DNA of 64,000 nt. Origin: Paraglaciecola arctica (GTDB lineage Bacteria > Pseudomonadota > Gammaproteobacteria > Enterobacterales > Alteromonadaceae). Below the pieces are notes generated by a model. It saw nothing but the letters and a program-made list of their open reading frames with translations. It ran no database searches and was not told the origin of the DNA. Both the position numbers and the translations under genes were made by a program. The stretch lies in assembly GCF_018861065.1 (NCBI RefSeq), contig NZ_JAHKQO010000006.1, forward strand, positions 1 through 64,000. Reading direction: 5' to 3'. Below, one piece after another: positions 46,501-54,343 of this stretch (the first letter of the stretch is position 1; the number at the start of each line of letters is the position of its first letter).

Positions 46501-46552
46501 CAATAAGTATAAAAGTTGAACACTCATTAGAGTAATACTTTTATACTTATTG
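46501..46552. other. Perfect 16-bp inverted repeat with nested stem after putP
   Basis: CAATAAGTATAAAAGT (46501-46516) is exactly complementary to ACTTTTATACTTATTG (46537-46552). ACTC/GAGT (46522-46525 and 46530-46533) can nest inside the loop. It follows the putP stop by 11 bp and lies about 130 bp before cysD. The stem is AT-rich with no T-run, so it may protect the 3' end or bind a protein rather than terminate transcription. Confidence 0.6.
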
Positions 46553-46629
46553 AAGATATATGCGCCTCAGGTCATTTGAAACTGTTTTAGTACAAATAAG
46601 AATACAGATCACTCGTTTTTTTTGTTATT

Positions 46630-46650
46630 GTTCTAGGCATAGAACTTTTT
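46630..46650 (+). promoter_or_regulatory. Short hairpin in the cysD leader
   Basis: GTTCTA (46630-46635) pairs with TAGAAC (46640-46645) around GGCA, followed by TTTTT, 33-53 bp upstream of cysD. It may be a weak terminator/attenuator or a chance stem. Confidence 0.3.
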
Positions 46651-46682
46651 AATATAACCGAACATCTTTGCGTGAGAAAGCC

Positions 46683-47597
46683 ATGTCTAACTCGATCCCA
46701 ACAGTATCCCATTTGAAGCAACTTGAAGCTGAAAGTATTCATATTTTCCGCGAAGTAGCTGCTGAATTCGACAACCCCGTGATGTTATATTCTGTGGGCA
46801 AGGATTCATCAGTGTTATTACATTTAGCCCGTAAAGCGTTTGCACCAGGAAAAATTCCTTTTCCGCTATTACATGTAGATACCACTTGGAAGTTCCATGA
46901 AATGATTTCATTTCGTGACGAAATGGCCAAAAAACATGACTTAAACTTACTGGTACATATTAATCCCGACGGCTTAAAAATGAATGTCGGCCCGTTCAGT
47001 CATGGTAGCTCTAAACATACTGACATAATGAAAACCCAGGGTTTAAAACAAGCGCTAGATCACTATAAATTTGATGCTGCTTTTGGTGGCGCCAGACGCG
47101 ATGAAGAAAAGTCTCGAGCAAAAGAACGCGTGTATTCGTTTCGCGATGAGAATCACCGCTGGGATCCCAAAAACCAACGTCCAGAGTTATGGAACGTATA
47201 CAATGCGCAAATAAATAAGGGCGAGAGTATTCGTGTATTCCCCATGTCAAACTGGACTGAGTTAGATATCTGGCAATATATTTATATGGAAAACATTGAA
47301 ATTCCCTCGCTATATTTGGCTAAACCGCGCCCAGTAGTTAAACGTGACGGTGTTTATTTTATGGTCGACGACGATCGTATGCCATTGGAAGAAGGTGAAA
47401 CACCTGAAATGCGTTCGGTACGATTTAGAACCTTAGGCTGCTATCCATTAACAGGTGCCGTTGAGTCTACCGCCGCGACTTTACCAGAAGTGATCCAAGA
47501 AATGTTATTGACCAAAACCTCTGAGCGCCAAGGCAGGGTCATTGATCATGATTCTTCTGGCTCAATGGAGAAGAAAAAAATGGAGGGATATTTCTAA
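46683..47597 (+). CDS. cysD: Sulfate adenylyltransferase subunit 2 CysD
   Basis: This is the PP-loop ATP pyrophosphatase subunit of ATP sulfurylase, 304 residues from ATG 46683 ([21 protein letters not shown]); a GTG 15 bases upstream is less likely. [17 protein letters not shown] is the PP-loop, and [17 protein letters not shown] and [16 protein letters not shown] match CysD. With CysN it makes APS from sulfate and ATP. It is first in a five-gene operon for sulfate uptake and activation. Its stop overlaps cysC (TAATG). Confidence 0.96.
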   Translation: MSNSIPTVSHLKQLEAESIHIFREVAAEFDNPVMLYSVGKDSSVLLHLARKAFAPGKIPFPLLHVDTTWKFHEMISFRDEMAKKHDLNLLVHINPDGLKMNVGPFSHGSSKHTDIMKTQGLKQALDHYKFDAAFGGARRDEEKSRAKERVYSFRDENHRWDPKNQRPELWNVYNAQINKGESIRVFPMSNWTELDIWQYIYMENIEIPSLYLAKPRPVVKRDGVYFMVDDDRMPLEEGETPEMRSVRFRTLGCYPLTGAVESTAATLPEVIQEMLLTKTSERQGRVIDHDSSGSMEKKKMEGYF

Positions 47598-48193
47598 TGT
47601 CTACCAATATAGTGTGGCATCAGCATGATGTGGATAAAGCTCGCAGAGCAGAAGCAAAAAAGCAGAAACCTTGCGTATTGTGGCTGACTGGTTTAAGTGG
47701 TTCAGGAAAATCCACTATTGCAAATTTACTGGAAAAAAAATTAGCTGAGCATGGCAAACATACCTACTTGTTAGACGGTGATAACGTGCGTCATGGTTTA
47801 TGTGGGGATTTGACCTTTAGCGACAAAGACAGAGTCGAAAACATTAGGCGTATTGGTGAAGTCTCTAAATTGTTTGTGGATGCAGGCATGATAGTGTTAA
47901 CAGCCTTCATCTCACCTTTTAAATCCGAAAGAGACTTTTGCCGTCGTTTATTAGCCGATGGCGAATTTATTGAGATTTTTATAGATACACCGATAGAAGA
48001 ATGTGAAAAACGTGATCCTAAGGGGTTGTACCAAAAAGCCAGACAAGGCGATATTAAGGACTTTACAGGAATTGATTCTCCTTACGAAGCCCCCGAAAAT
48101 CCTGAAATCACTTTAACTTTCTCAGACCAAACCGCGGAACAATCAGCAGAGCAGCTTTTTGATTTATTAAAACAAAAAGGAATTGTGGCCTAA
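47597..48193 (+). CDS. cysC: Adenylyl-sulfate kinase CysC
   Basis: This 198-residue APS kinase converts adenylyl sulfate to PAPS. The P-loop is [17 protein letters not shown] near residue 29. [28 protein letters not shown] carries the DGDN substrate motif, and the [14 protein letters not shown] lid is present. Start and stop both overlap neighbours as TAATG. In most relatives cysC follows cysN; here it lies between cysD and cysQ. Confidence 0.96.
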   Translation: MSTNIVWHQHDVDKARRAEAKKQKPCVLWLTGLSGSGKSTIANLLEKKLAEHGKHTYLLDGDNVRHGLCGDLTFSDKDRVENIRRIGEVSKLFVDAGMIVLTAFISPFKSERDFCRRLLADGEFIEIFIDTPIEECEKRDPKGLYQKARQGDIKDFTGIDSPYEAPENPEITLTFSDQTAEQSAEQLFDLLKQKGIVA

Positions 48194-48981
48194 TGTTAAC
48201 GGAAGAACTTATTCAAAGCGTCATCGATATCAGCCACCAAGCGGGCGACAAAATTATGGCCATCTATCAACAGGATTTTGGTATCTATGAAAAATCAGAT
48301 GCCAGCCCTTTAACTGATGCAGACTTAGCTGCCCATAATTGTATTGTAGAAGGCCTGACCGAAGTATCAGACTTACCTATTTTGTCTGAAGAATCAGCTG
48401 ATATTTCTTGGCAGGAGCGCAACAGTTGGGATACTTATTGGTTAGTTGATCCTCTTGACGGCACCAAAGAGTTCATTAAGAAAAATGGTGAGTTCACTGT
48501 CAACATTGCATTGATTAAAGATGGCGTACCGGTTTTTGGTGTGGTGTATGCACCGGTTTTAAAGCAAACCTACGTAGGTATTTTAGGTAAAGGCGCATTT
48601 AAGATAACCGCCGGTGTTAGAGCAGACATCTCCCCTAAAGCATGGACTAAGGGCGAAACCTGGAAAATTGTTGGAAGCCGTTCCCATCAAAGCCCCGAGA
48701 TACAAGCTTTACTCGACTCTCTAGAAGGTGACACTGAATTAGTCGCCATGGGTAGTTCCCTTAAGTTATGCCTAGTTGCTGAAGGCGCTGCACATCTTTA
48801 CCCACGCTTAGGTCCTACTTGCGAATGGGATACTGGTGCCGCTCAAGCTGTTGTTGAGGCCGCCGGTGCCACAGTAACAATAATAGAAGATGCAACGGAT
48901 GCCCTAAGAGCTGATGCTGCACCGCTTAGATATAATCAAAAAGAATCCGTTTTAAACCCTTATTTTTTGGTGAGCTGCTAA
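48193..48981 (+). CDS. cysQ: 3'(2'),5'-bisphosphate nucleotidase CysQ
   Basis: This 262-residue inositol-monophosphatase-fold enzyme removes phosphate from PAP, the by-product of PAPS use. Metal-binding motifs are [13 protein letters not shown] near residue 37, SEES near 64, DPLDGTKEF near 86 and [11 protein letters not shown] near 215. The start overlaps cysC. Encoding CysQ inside the sulfate-activation operon ties PAP removal to PAPS synthesis. Confidence 0.93.
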   Translation: MLTEELIQSVIDISHQAGDKIMAIYQQDFGIYEKSDASPLTDADLAAHNCIVEGLTEVSDLPILSEESADISWQERNSWDTYWLVDPLDGTKEFIKKNGEFTVNIALIKDGVPVFGVVYAPVLKQTYVGILGKGAFKITAGVRADISPKAWTKGETWKIVGSRSHQSPEIQALLDSLEGDTELVAMGSSLKLCLVAEGAAHLYPRLGPTCEWDTGAAQAVVEAAGATVTIIEDATDALRADAAPLRYNQKESVLNPYFLVSC

Positions 48982-48983
48982 TT

Positions 48984-50390
48984 ATGAATAGCGAAAATAC
49001 ATTATTACAATCCGATATTTTGGGTTATCTAGATCAACATGAAAAGAAAGATCTTCTACGGTTTTTGACATGTGGCAGCGTAGATGACGGTAAAAGTACC
49101 TTAATTGGTCGTTTGTTACATGACTCAAAAATGATATTTGAAGATCAACTAGCGGCCATTACCAAAGACAGTAAAAAGGTCGGAACTACTGGTGACAAGG
49201 TTGATTTGGCGTTACTTGTCGACGGCTTGCAGTCAGAACGCGAACAAGGCATTACAATTGATGTCGCCTATCGTTATTATTCAACCGATAAGCGTAAGTT
49301 TATAATCGCCGACACCCCTGGACACGAACAGTATACTCGCAACATGGTAACAGGCGCGTCAAATTGTGACGTTGCGGTCATTCTTATCGATGCGCGTGCT
49401 GGTGTAAAAACGCAAACTCGTCGGCATTCGTTTTTAGTGTCTTTACTAGGTATCAAACACGTAGTTGTCGCTGTTAATAAAATGGACTTAAAAGGTTATA
49501 GCGAATCCGTTTATGAGGAAATAAAGGCAGATTATTTACAGTTTTCAAAACAACTAGAGATCCCTGATATTCAGTTTATCCCTCTGTCTGCATTAGATGG
49601 CGACAACGTAGTCAATCCTAGTGAAAACACCCCTTGGTATAAGGGCGACACCTTAATGACTATGTTAGAAAACGTAGAAATTAACGATGACATTAACGCT
49701 GACGACTTCCGCTTTCCAGTACAATACGTGACTCGCCCTAATCTAAACTTCCGAGGCTTTGCCGGAACAGTCGTATCTGGGCAAATTAAACCCGGTGATA
49801 GCATCACCACCCTACCCTCTGGCAAACAGTCAAAAGTTAAAGCGTTAGTCAATTTTGAAGGTGAGCAAGAGGTAGCCTTTGCACCGCTTACCACTACCAT
49901 TTCTCTTGAAGATGAAATTGATATTTCTCGTGGCGACATGATAGTCAAAAGTGACAACTTGCCATTACACAGCAATACCTACAGAACAAATTTAGTGTGG
50001 ATGGATGAAGAGCCTATGATGCCTAACAAGCAATACGGGTTTAAGTTTGCGACTAAATTTGTGCCGGGAAGTGTCACCGAAGTGGAGTATCAAATTGATG
50101 TGAACTCGATGGAACATAAAAACACTGTCCGTTTGGCGTTAAATGAAATTGCCGTAGCTAAAATCAAACTGACACAACCTGTTGCCTGCGATCCATACAC
50201 CAAAAACCGTGCGACTGGTGCATTTATCATTATTGATAGAGTGACAAATGGTACAGTAGGTGCTGGTATGATTATTGATGTAGCTGAAGATACCAGTGCA
50301 GGTCAGTTTTCTGAGTTTGAATTGGAATTCAATGAATTAGTTAGAAGACATTTCCCACATTGGAATGCCACTGATATCAGTAAACTGTAA
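48984..50390 (+). CDS. cysN: Sulfate adenylyltransferase subunit 1 CysN
   Basis: This 468-residue GTPase is the partner of CysD and drives APS synthesis by GTP hydrolysis. Motifs are [15 protein letters not shown] (P-loop), DVAYRYYST and [15 protein letters not shown] (switch II) and VNKMDL (NKxD). EF-Tu-like domains 2 and 3 follow. No APS-kinase domain is fused, which agrees with the separate cysC. It starts 3 bp after cysQ. Confidence 0.95.
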   Translation: MNSENTLLQSDILGYLDQHEKKDLLRFLTCGSVDDGKSTLIGRLLHDSKMIFEDQLAAITKDSKKVGTTGDKVDLALLVDGLQSEREQGITIDVAYRYYSTDKRKFIIADTPGHEQYTRNMVTGASNCDVAVILIDARAGVKTQTRRHSFLVSLLGIKHVVVAVNKMDLKGYSESVYEEIKADYLQFSKQLEIPDIQFIPLSALDGDNVVNPSENTPWYKGDTLMTMLENVEINDDINADDFRFPVQYVTRPNLNFRGFAGTVVSGQIKPGDSITTLPSGKQSKVKALVNFEGEQEVAFAPLTTTISLEDEIDISRGDMIVKSDNLPLHSNTYRTNLVWMDEEPMMPNKQYGFKFATKFVPGSVTEVEYQIDVNSMEHKNTVRLALNEIAVAKIKLTQPVACDPYTKNRATGAFIIIDRVTNGTVGAGMIIDVAEDTSAGQFSEFELEFNELVRRHFPHWNATDISKL

Positions 50391-50420
50391 TACTCAAGCA
50401 ATTAAAAAGAACTAAACAAT

Positions 50421-52148
50421 ATGGATATTAGTCAGTATCTGGTATTAGCTATATTTGCAGGTACTATATTGGCGCTTGTTACTACTAACCAGCGCCCATC
50501 TTTAATTTTTTCGGCATCACTTTTGGCGTTAATAGCGAGTCAGCAATTAGTGATTGCTGATGTTATTCACAACTTTACCAATCAAGGTTTAATTACCCTA
50601 GTGTTGTTACTGTTAGTCAGTTCAGCAGTAGACAAAACCTCACTCATCAAACGTTTAGGAAGAACATTAGTCACCGCTAGTTTCAACATCAGTTACTGGC
50701 GGTTATTTGGTTTGACGTTTTTTTCTTCAGCGCTTCTCAACAACACCGCAATTGTCGCGAGTTTGATTGGTCCGGTAAAACAAAATCAATATCATCATGC
50801 TTCTAGATTATTGATACCTTTGTCATATTCGGCGATTTTGGGCGGTACCGTTACCTTAATTGGCACTTCCACTAACTTAATTGTAGATAGTTTTTTAATT
50901 GAACATGGTCATCCCGGTTTCAATTTTTGGGATTTCACCCTCTATGGTCTAGTAGCCGGATTAAGTTGTGGTTTATTAATGTTTTTAATCGCACCTTTAT
51001 TGCCAGAAATCCCTAATAAAAACACTCAGTACAATAGCTATTTTATTGAAGCCGATGTAGATGAAGACTGTGAACTCATTGGCAAAAGTGTCGAAGAGAA
51101 TCACCTTAGAAATTTACCCGAGTTATTTTTAATTGAAATAGCCAGAGGTGGGAAACTCATTACTCCAGTTACCCCAGACGAGGTGATTCAATCGGGAGAC
51201 AAATTAATATTCTCGGGCAACATTCAACATGTAGGAAATTTAAACCACATTAAAGGATTAAAACTTTTTGCTGAGTCTAACGGCTTATTAAGAGAAAATC
51301 TTACCGAAGTGATTATTTCAAATCGCGCTCAAATTATCGGGCAAACTTTAAAAGCATTAGGTTTTAGAGCGTTGTTTGATGCTGCCGTAGTCGCCATCAG
51401 GCGGGACGGTGAATCCTTGTCTGGCAAATTAGGTGAAATTAAGCTGCAATCGGGTGATTTTTTGTTACTCGCGACCGGTCCAGATTTTATGCAAAGACAT
51501 AATCTTGCCAAAAACTTTTTTATACTTTCTGAAAAGAAAATGGAAACAAAGTTGAGTAATAAGCAGGACTTAATCACCCTGGGCGGTTTTCTACTGACTA
51601 TTGCTTTGGCGGCAACTTCTGTCTTAAACCTAGCAACGGGTTTACTGTTTTTTATTGCCGTTTTGGTCATCAGTGGCGTGACATCAAACACCGAAATTAA
51701 ACGCAGTTTACCCATTAATCTAATAGTGGTCATAGTCGGTGCGCTAAGCCTTGCAACTGCCCTTGAAAAGTCTGGGGTCATTACTCAAATTATGCAATTA
51801 ATAGATCCTTGGGCCACAAGTGTTAGCCCTATTTGGGCCTTAGTCATGGTGTATTTACTCACCCTAATACTCACAGAATTAGTTACCAATAATGCTGCTG
51901 CGGCACTCATGTTTCCTTTATCCTATGGTTTAGTAGAAACCTTAGGAGTACCCATTATGCCTTTTGCATTAGCCGTTGCCTTTGCTGCCAGCGCTAGTTT
52001 TATCTCTCCTTATGGTTATCAAACCAATCTATTGGTATTCAGCGCTAGCAACTACCGATTCAAACACTTTATTAAGTTTGGTTTGCCCATATCGATATGT
52101 TATTCAACTATTGTTTTAACACTGCTGAAATATTCATATGACCTTTAA
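50421..52148 (+). CDS. SLC13-family permease with TrkA-C domains, probable sulfate transporter
   Basis: This 575-residue protein has an N-terminal membrane half, two RCK_C/TrkA-C-like regulatory regions at about 205-285 and 290-370 (NLPELFLIEIARGGKLITPVTP and IIGQTLKALGFRALFDAAVVAIRR, given in part) and a C-terminal membrane half. NNTAIVASLIGPV and NNAAAALMFPLSYG are the paired SLC13 motifs. It is 30 bp downstream of cysN and is probably the sulfate importer for this pathway. The substrate is inferred only from its place in the operon. Confidence 0.88.
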   Translation: MDISQYLVLAIFAGTILALVTTNQRPSLIFSASLLALIASQQLVIADVIHNFTNQGLITLVLLLLVSSAVDKTSLIKRLGRTLVTASFNISYWRLFGLTFFSSALLNNTAIVASLIGPVKQNQYHHASRLLIPLSYSAILGGTVTLIGTSTNLIVDSFLIEHGHPGFNFWDFTLYGLVAGLSCGLLMFLIAPLLPEIPNKNTQYNSYFIEADVDEDCELIGKSVEENHLRNLPELFLIEIARGGKLITPVTPDEVIQSGDKLIFSGNIQHVGNLNHIKGLKLFAESNGLLRENLTEVIISNRAQIIGQTLKALGFRALFDAAVVAIRRDGESLSGKLGEIKLQSGDFLLLATGPDFMQRHNLAKNFFILSEKKMETKLSNKQDLITLGGFLLTIALAATSVLNLATGLLFFIAVLVISGVTSNTEIKRSLPINLIVVIVGALSLATALEKSGVITQIMQLIDPWATSVSPIWALVMVYLLTLILTELVTNNAAAALMFPLSYGLVETLGVPIMPFALAVAFAASASFISPYGYQTNLLVFSASNYRFKHFIKFGLPISICYSTIVLTLLKYSYDL

Positions 52149-52188
52149 CTTGAACCTGAATACTGTTGCTCAAAGCGTCACAATAACA

Positions 52189-52209
52189 CTGAGGTAGTTA
52201 ACTACTCAG
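52189..52209. other. Palindromic stem at the convergent end of the sulfate operon
   Basis: CTGAGGTAGTT (52189-52199) and AACTACTCAG (52200-52209) are inverse complements apart from one extra G. It covers the stop codon of the osmC-like gene. No T-run is present. Confidence 0.35.
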
Positions 52210-52594
52210 CGATTTGAATTTTAAACTCAGGCATGGCTTGGATCACTTTTTTGACAGTGCAAGTATTGGCCGCTGCAAGTAAGGCTTTTTTGTACTTTTC
52301 AGGAAAGTCTTCTGGCAATGTCACAGAAATGCCAAAATTTTTATGGTATTTATCCTCACCTATAGTGGCATGCTCCTGCGTAAGGCTGATACCGTCAGTG
52401 CTAATCCCTCGTGATTCACAAAATTTTCTAATGTAGAAGGCGGCACATAATGGCATGCTCGCCAAGAAGTAATCAAAAGGTTCTGGGTAGGATTCATCTC
52501 CACCAGCGGCTACACTCTGATCACTTATAATTTGATGTTTACCAAAGCTTGCTTGGAGTTTTTGCCCTTCAAGTAGCGTCACATCTATTTTCAT
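52202..52594 (-). CDS. OsmC family protein
   Basis: This 130-residue protein has the OsmC/Ohr fold with the two conserved Cys regions: ASMPLCAAFYIRKFC near residue 52 and AANTCTVKKVI near 108. The N-terminal strand and GGDESYPEPFDYFLAS are typical. Family members reduce organic hydroperoxides or bind small thiol-reactive compounds. It is closer to the YhfA-like branch than to Ohr. It is convergent with the sulfate operon and has no co-directional neighbour. Confidence 0.88.
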   Translation of the reverse strand: MKIDVTLLEGQKLQASFGKHQIISDQSVAAGGDESYPEPFDYFLASMPLCAAFYIRKFCESRGISTDGISLTQEHATIGEDKYHKNFGISVTLPEDFPEKYKKALLAAANTCTVKKVIQAMPEFKIQIAE

Positions 52595-52788
52595 TTCACA
52601 TACCTATAGTTTATTTTGCTGTTAAGTTTAGATTTAGAATGATACTGAGAGCAAGCTAATCTTGGGTCGAGTCCTTATTGGATAAACCTCACAAAAGGTA
52701 ACGATAACTGCTGTTAACTTTGTAATACAACATGATGACCATCATTTGACGCTTAATAGAGTTTAGTCCTAAGACATACGCGATTATA

Positions 52789-52805
52789 TAGGTTTAATAA
52801 ACCTA
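52789..52805. repeat. Short palindrome with T-run
   Basis: TAGGTTTA and TAAACCTA flank a single A and are followed by CTTTTT on the plus strand. It looks like a small terminator without a gene feeding it, perhaps a remnant. Confidence 0.35.
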
Positions 52806-52866
52806 CTTTTTGTAGCTTTCCAAATTAACTCTCATCTTTCCAATTACCTCGATTAAAACTCAGAAT

Positions 52867-53272
52867 TTAAGAGGTGAAAGTCCGAGGTTTCAGAGGTGCT
52901 AATAACAGATAAAAAATCCAAGCAAACCAAGAGACAAAAATAACAGCCAATATCCATGCAAATTTTTCACCGCCCCTCGTCCGATCTGAAACAGCAATTA
53001 ATATGATTGGACTAATCCAAACCTAGAAAAATACTACTCCACATAAAAAGCCAAACATATTTAACCCTCCACTTAAAAAAAATCTGTACAAACCGGTACT
53101 TAATAAAGCACCACCTTAAAAATGAAACAGCAAAGTCCGCTCCAAAACTAAAGTTGTTATTTTTCAATGTTTTAATTGAAATTAGAAAACCGTACCCTAC
53201 CCGAAATTGCCAACTAGTAGCGGTTTTAACTAATTTTCGTAAGATTGAACAGAATATATCCAGTAGCTTCAT
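52867..53272 (-). pseudogene. Decayed small membrane-protein gene (nonsense codon, probable frameshift)
   Basis: On the minus strand GGAGGG precedes ATG 53058 by six bases. The frame reads MFGFLCGVVFF, then TAG at 53023-53025, then stays open for 51 codons: VWISPIILIAVSDRTRGGEK, continuing as a hydrophobic helix (AWILAVIFVSWFAWIFYLLLAP) to TAA at 52867. The two parts join into one plausible membrane protein. Upstream, the same frame reads GGALLSTGLYRFFLSGGLN, and a protein-like stretch begins at MKLLDIFCSILRKL (53272) in a frame shifted by one near 53115. A one-base slip plus a nonsense change would explain it. The 52867-53058 part is firm; the upstream join is inference. Confidence 0.55.
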
Positions 53273-53304
53273 CTTTGACATTTTGACATTTTGACATTTT
53301 GACA
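53273..53304. repeat. 8-bp tandem repeat, three exact and one variant copy
   Basis: TTTTGACA occurs at 53281, 53289 and 53297, with CTTTGACA at 53273. On the minus strand each unit contains ATGTC right before the apparent start MKLLD of the decayed gene. Because the unit is not a multiple of three, a change in copy number would move an upstream ATG into another frame. Confidence 0.75.
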
Positions 53305-53588
53305 AATAGAAAGTTAATATGAAGAACGGTAAAAAAACCAACCAGTGTCAACTTTCTTTACAATAAATTTACTAAGCCAACATCATAAATATGTAACATA
53401 TTGAAAAATAATGATTTTTAAATTAAGGTAAGAAAAATGCATAAGTTATAACAGCATGAAAAATTGCTACATAGTCGGTGACATATTTGGTTAAGTGAAT
53501 AAGAACTCCTATTTTAATTACACTTAACTAATTACTAAATCGGCAATTAAAAAACACATATAAATTTATATTAAAAAAGGAAGTCATT

Positions 53589-54191
53589 ATGAAAGTAGTT
53601 AACCGCCTTGTACTAGCCGTTAGTTTCATGTTTGCCAGTATGGCAAACGCTGATGTGATTTTGTCACTCGAACCCTCCACACAAACCGCAAACTCCGGTG
53701 ATATGGTATCCGTGTCCGTGATGATCGATGGATTAGGAGATGGGGTCCCCTTGTCACTTGGAGGATTTGATATAGATGTAATTTTCGACACAAGCGTTTT
53801 ATCTTTCGCTGGGTATAGTTTGTCTGATGAGCTGGGTGATGTTGGAGCATTCGAGGCATTAGATCTAAGTGGAGGAGAATACTTCCCGAGTGTTGTCAAC
53901 ATTTTAGAAGTTAGTTTTCTCTCTATTTTTGATCTTTGGGATTTTCAATCAGGTAGTTTTGCCATAGCTGAACTGTTTTTTAATATCAATCCAACAGAAA
54001 ATCATGCAACTGCTGATATATTTTTTGCATACGTCGATCTTGATGATGCAGGCGGAGATGAGATCCCTCTTTTTGAAGGCAACGTATTAAATACCTCAAT
54101 ATCAGTTCCTAGCCCTGCCACTCTGTTGTTAATGGGACTAGGTTTATTCGCTATGTTTGTTAGGAAAAAACGTAATCAAGTAAACGTATAG
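53589..54191 (+). CDS. PEP-CTERM sorted protein with cohesin-like domain
   Basis: This 200-residue protein starts at ATG with AAAGGAAG upstream. A signal peptide (residues 1-21, ending MANA) leads to a cohesin-like beta domain (about 23-165): LEPSTQTANSGDMVSVSVMI is the opening strand pattern and GGFDIDVIFDTSVLSFAG the core cohesin signature. The C-terminus is a PEP-CTERM-type sorting signal, VPSPATLLLMGLGLFAMFV followed by RKKRNQ; Ser replaces Glu of the usual PEP triplet. Such signals are processed by exosortase, which is not encoded here. The neighbour to the right encodes a dockerin-like partner candidate. Confidence 0.88.
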   Translation: MKVVNRLVLAVSFMFASMANADVILSLEPSTQTANSGDMVSVSVMIDGLGDGVPLSLGGFDIDVIFDTSVLSFAGYSLSDELGDVGAFEALDLSGGEYFPSVVNILEVSFLSIFDLWDFQSGSFAIAELFFNINPTENHATADIFFAYVDLDDAGGDEIPLFEGNVLNTSISVPSPATLLLMGLGLFAMFVRKKRNQVNV

Positions 54192-54200
54192 AAACTCGTC

Positions 54201-54219
54201 ATTTAAGATTGTCTTAAAT
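54201..54219 (+). terminator. AT-rich hairpin after the PEP-CTERM gene
   Basis: ATTTAAGA and TCTTAAAT form an 8-bp stem around TTG, ten bases after the stop at 54191. It lacks GC and a T-run; weak termination or none would leave the next gene co-transcribed. Confidence 0.35.
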
Positions 54220-54343
54220 TAGATAACAAAAAGTAAAATTATAAAAAATACGAAAATATAATAAATATCCTTTAAGAATCTGTAATAGCTGTCCAGAGTA
54301 TTTGGGAAATTAAATATTTCAACGTCAATACAAGGAAATAAGC

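Larger units (their letters stand above)
52595..53588. other. AT-rich 1-kb region with gene remains, no intact gene
   Basis: This is the largest gap of the window. It contains a palindrome (52789-52805), remains of a small membrane-protein gene (52867-53272, minus), an 8-bp tandem repeat (53273-53304) and the promoter of the PEP-CTERM gene. A 109-residue open stretch at 53012-53341 (minus) is explained by the broken gene. No tRNA, IS end or attachment site was seen. GC content is lower than in the flanking operons. Confidence 0.5.

Noticed and set aside
53012-53341. 109-residue open stretch on the minus strand
   Set aside because: Its reading frame changes frame relative to the better membrane-protein sequence downstream, and it overlaps the tandem repeat. 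It is explained by a decayed gene, not by an intact one.
53450-53475. Sigma-54-like promoter before the PEP-CTERM gene
   Set aside because: AGCATGAAAAATTGCT resembles the -12 element, but the -24 GG is replaced by GC, so the match is too weak.
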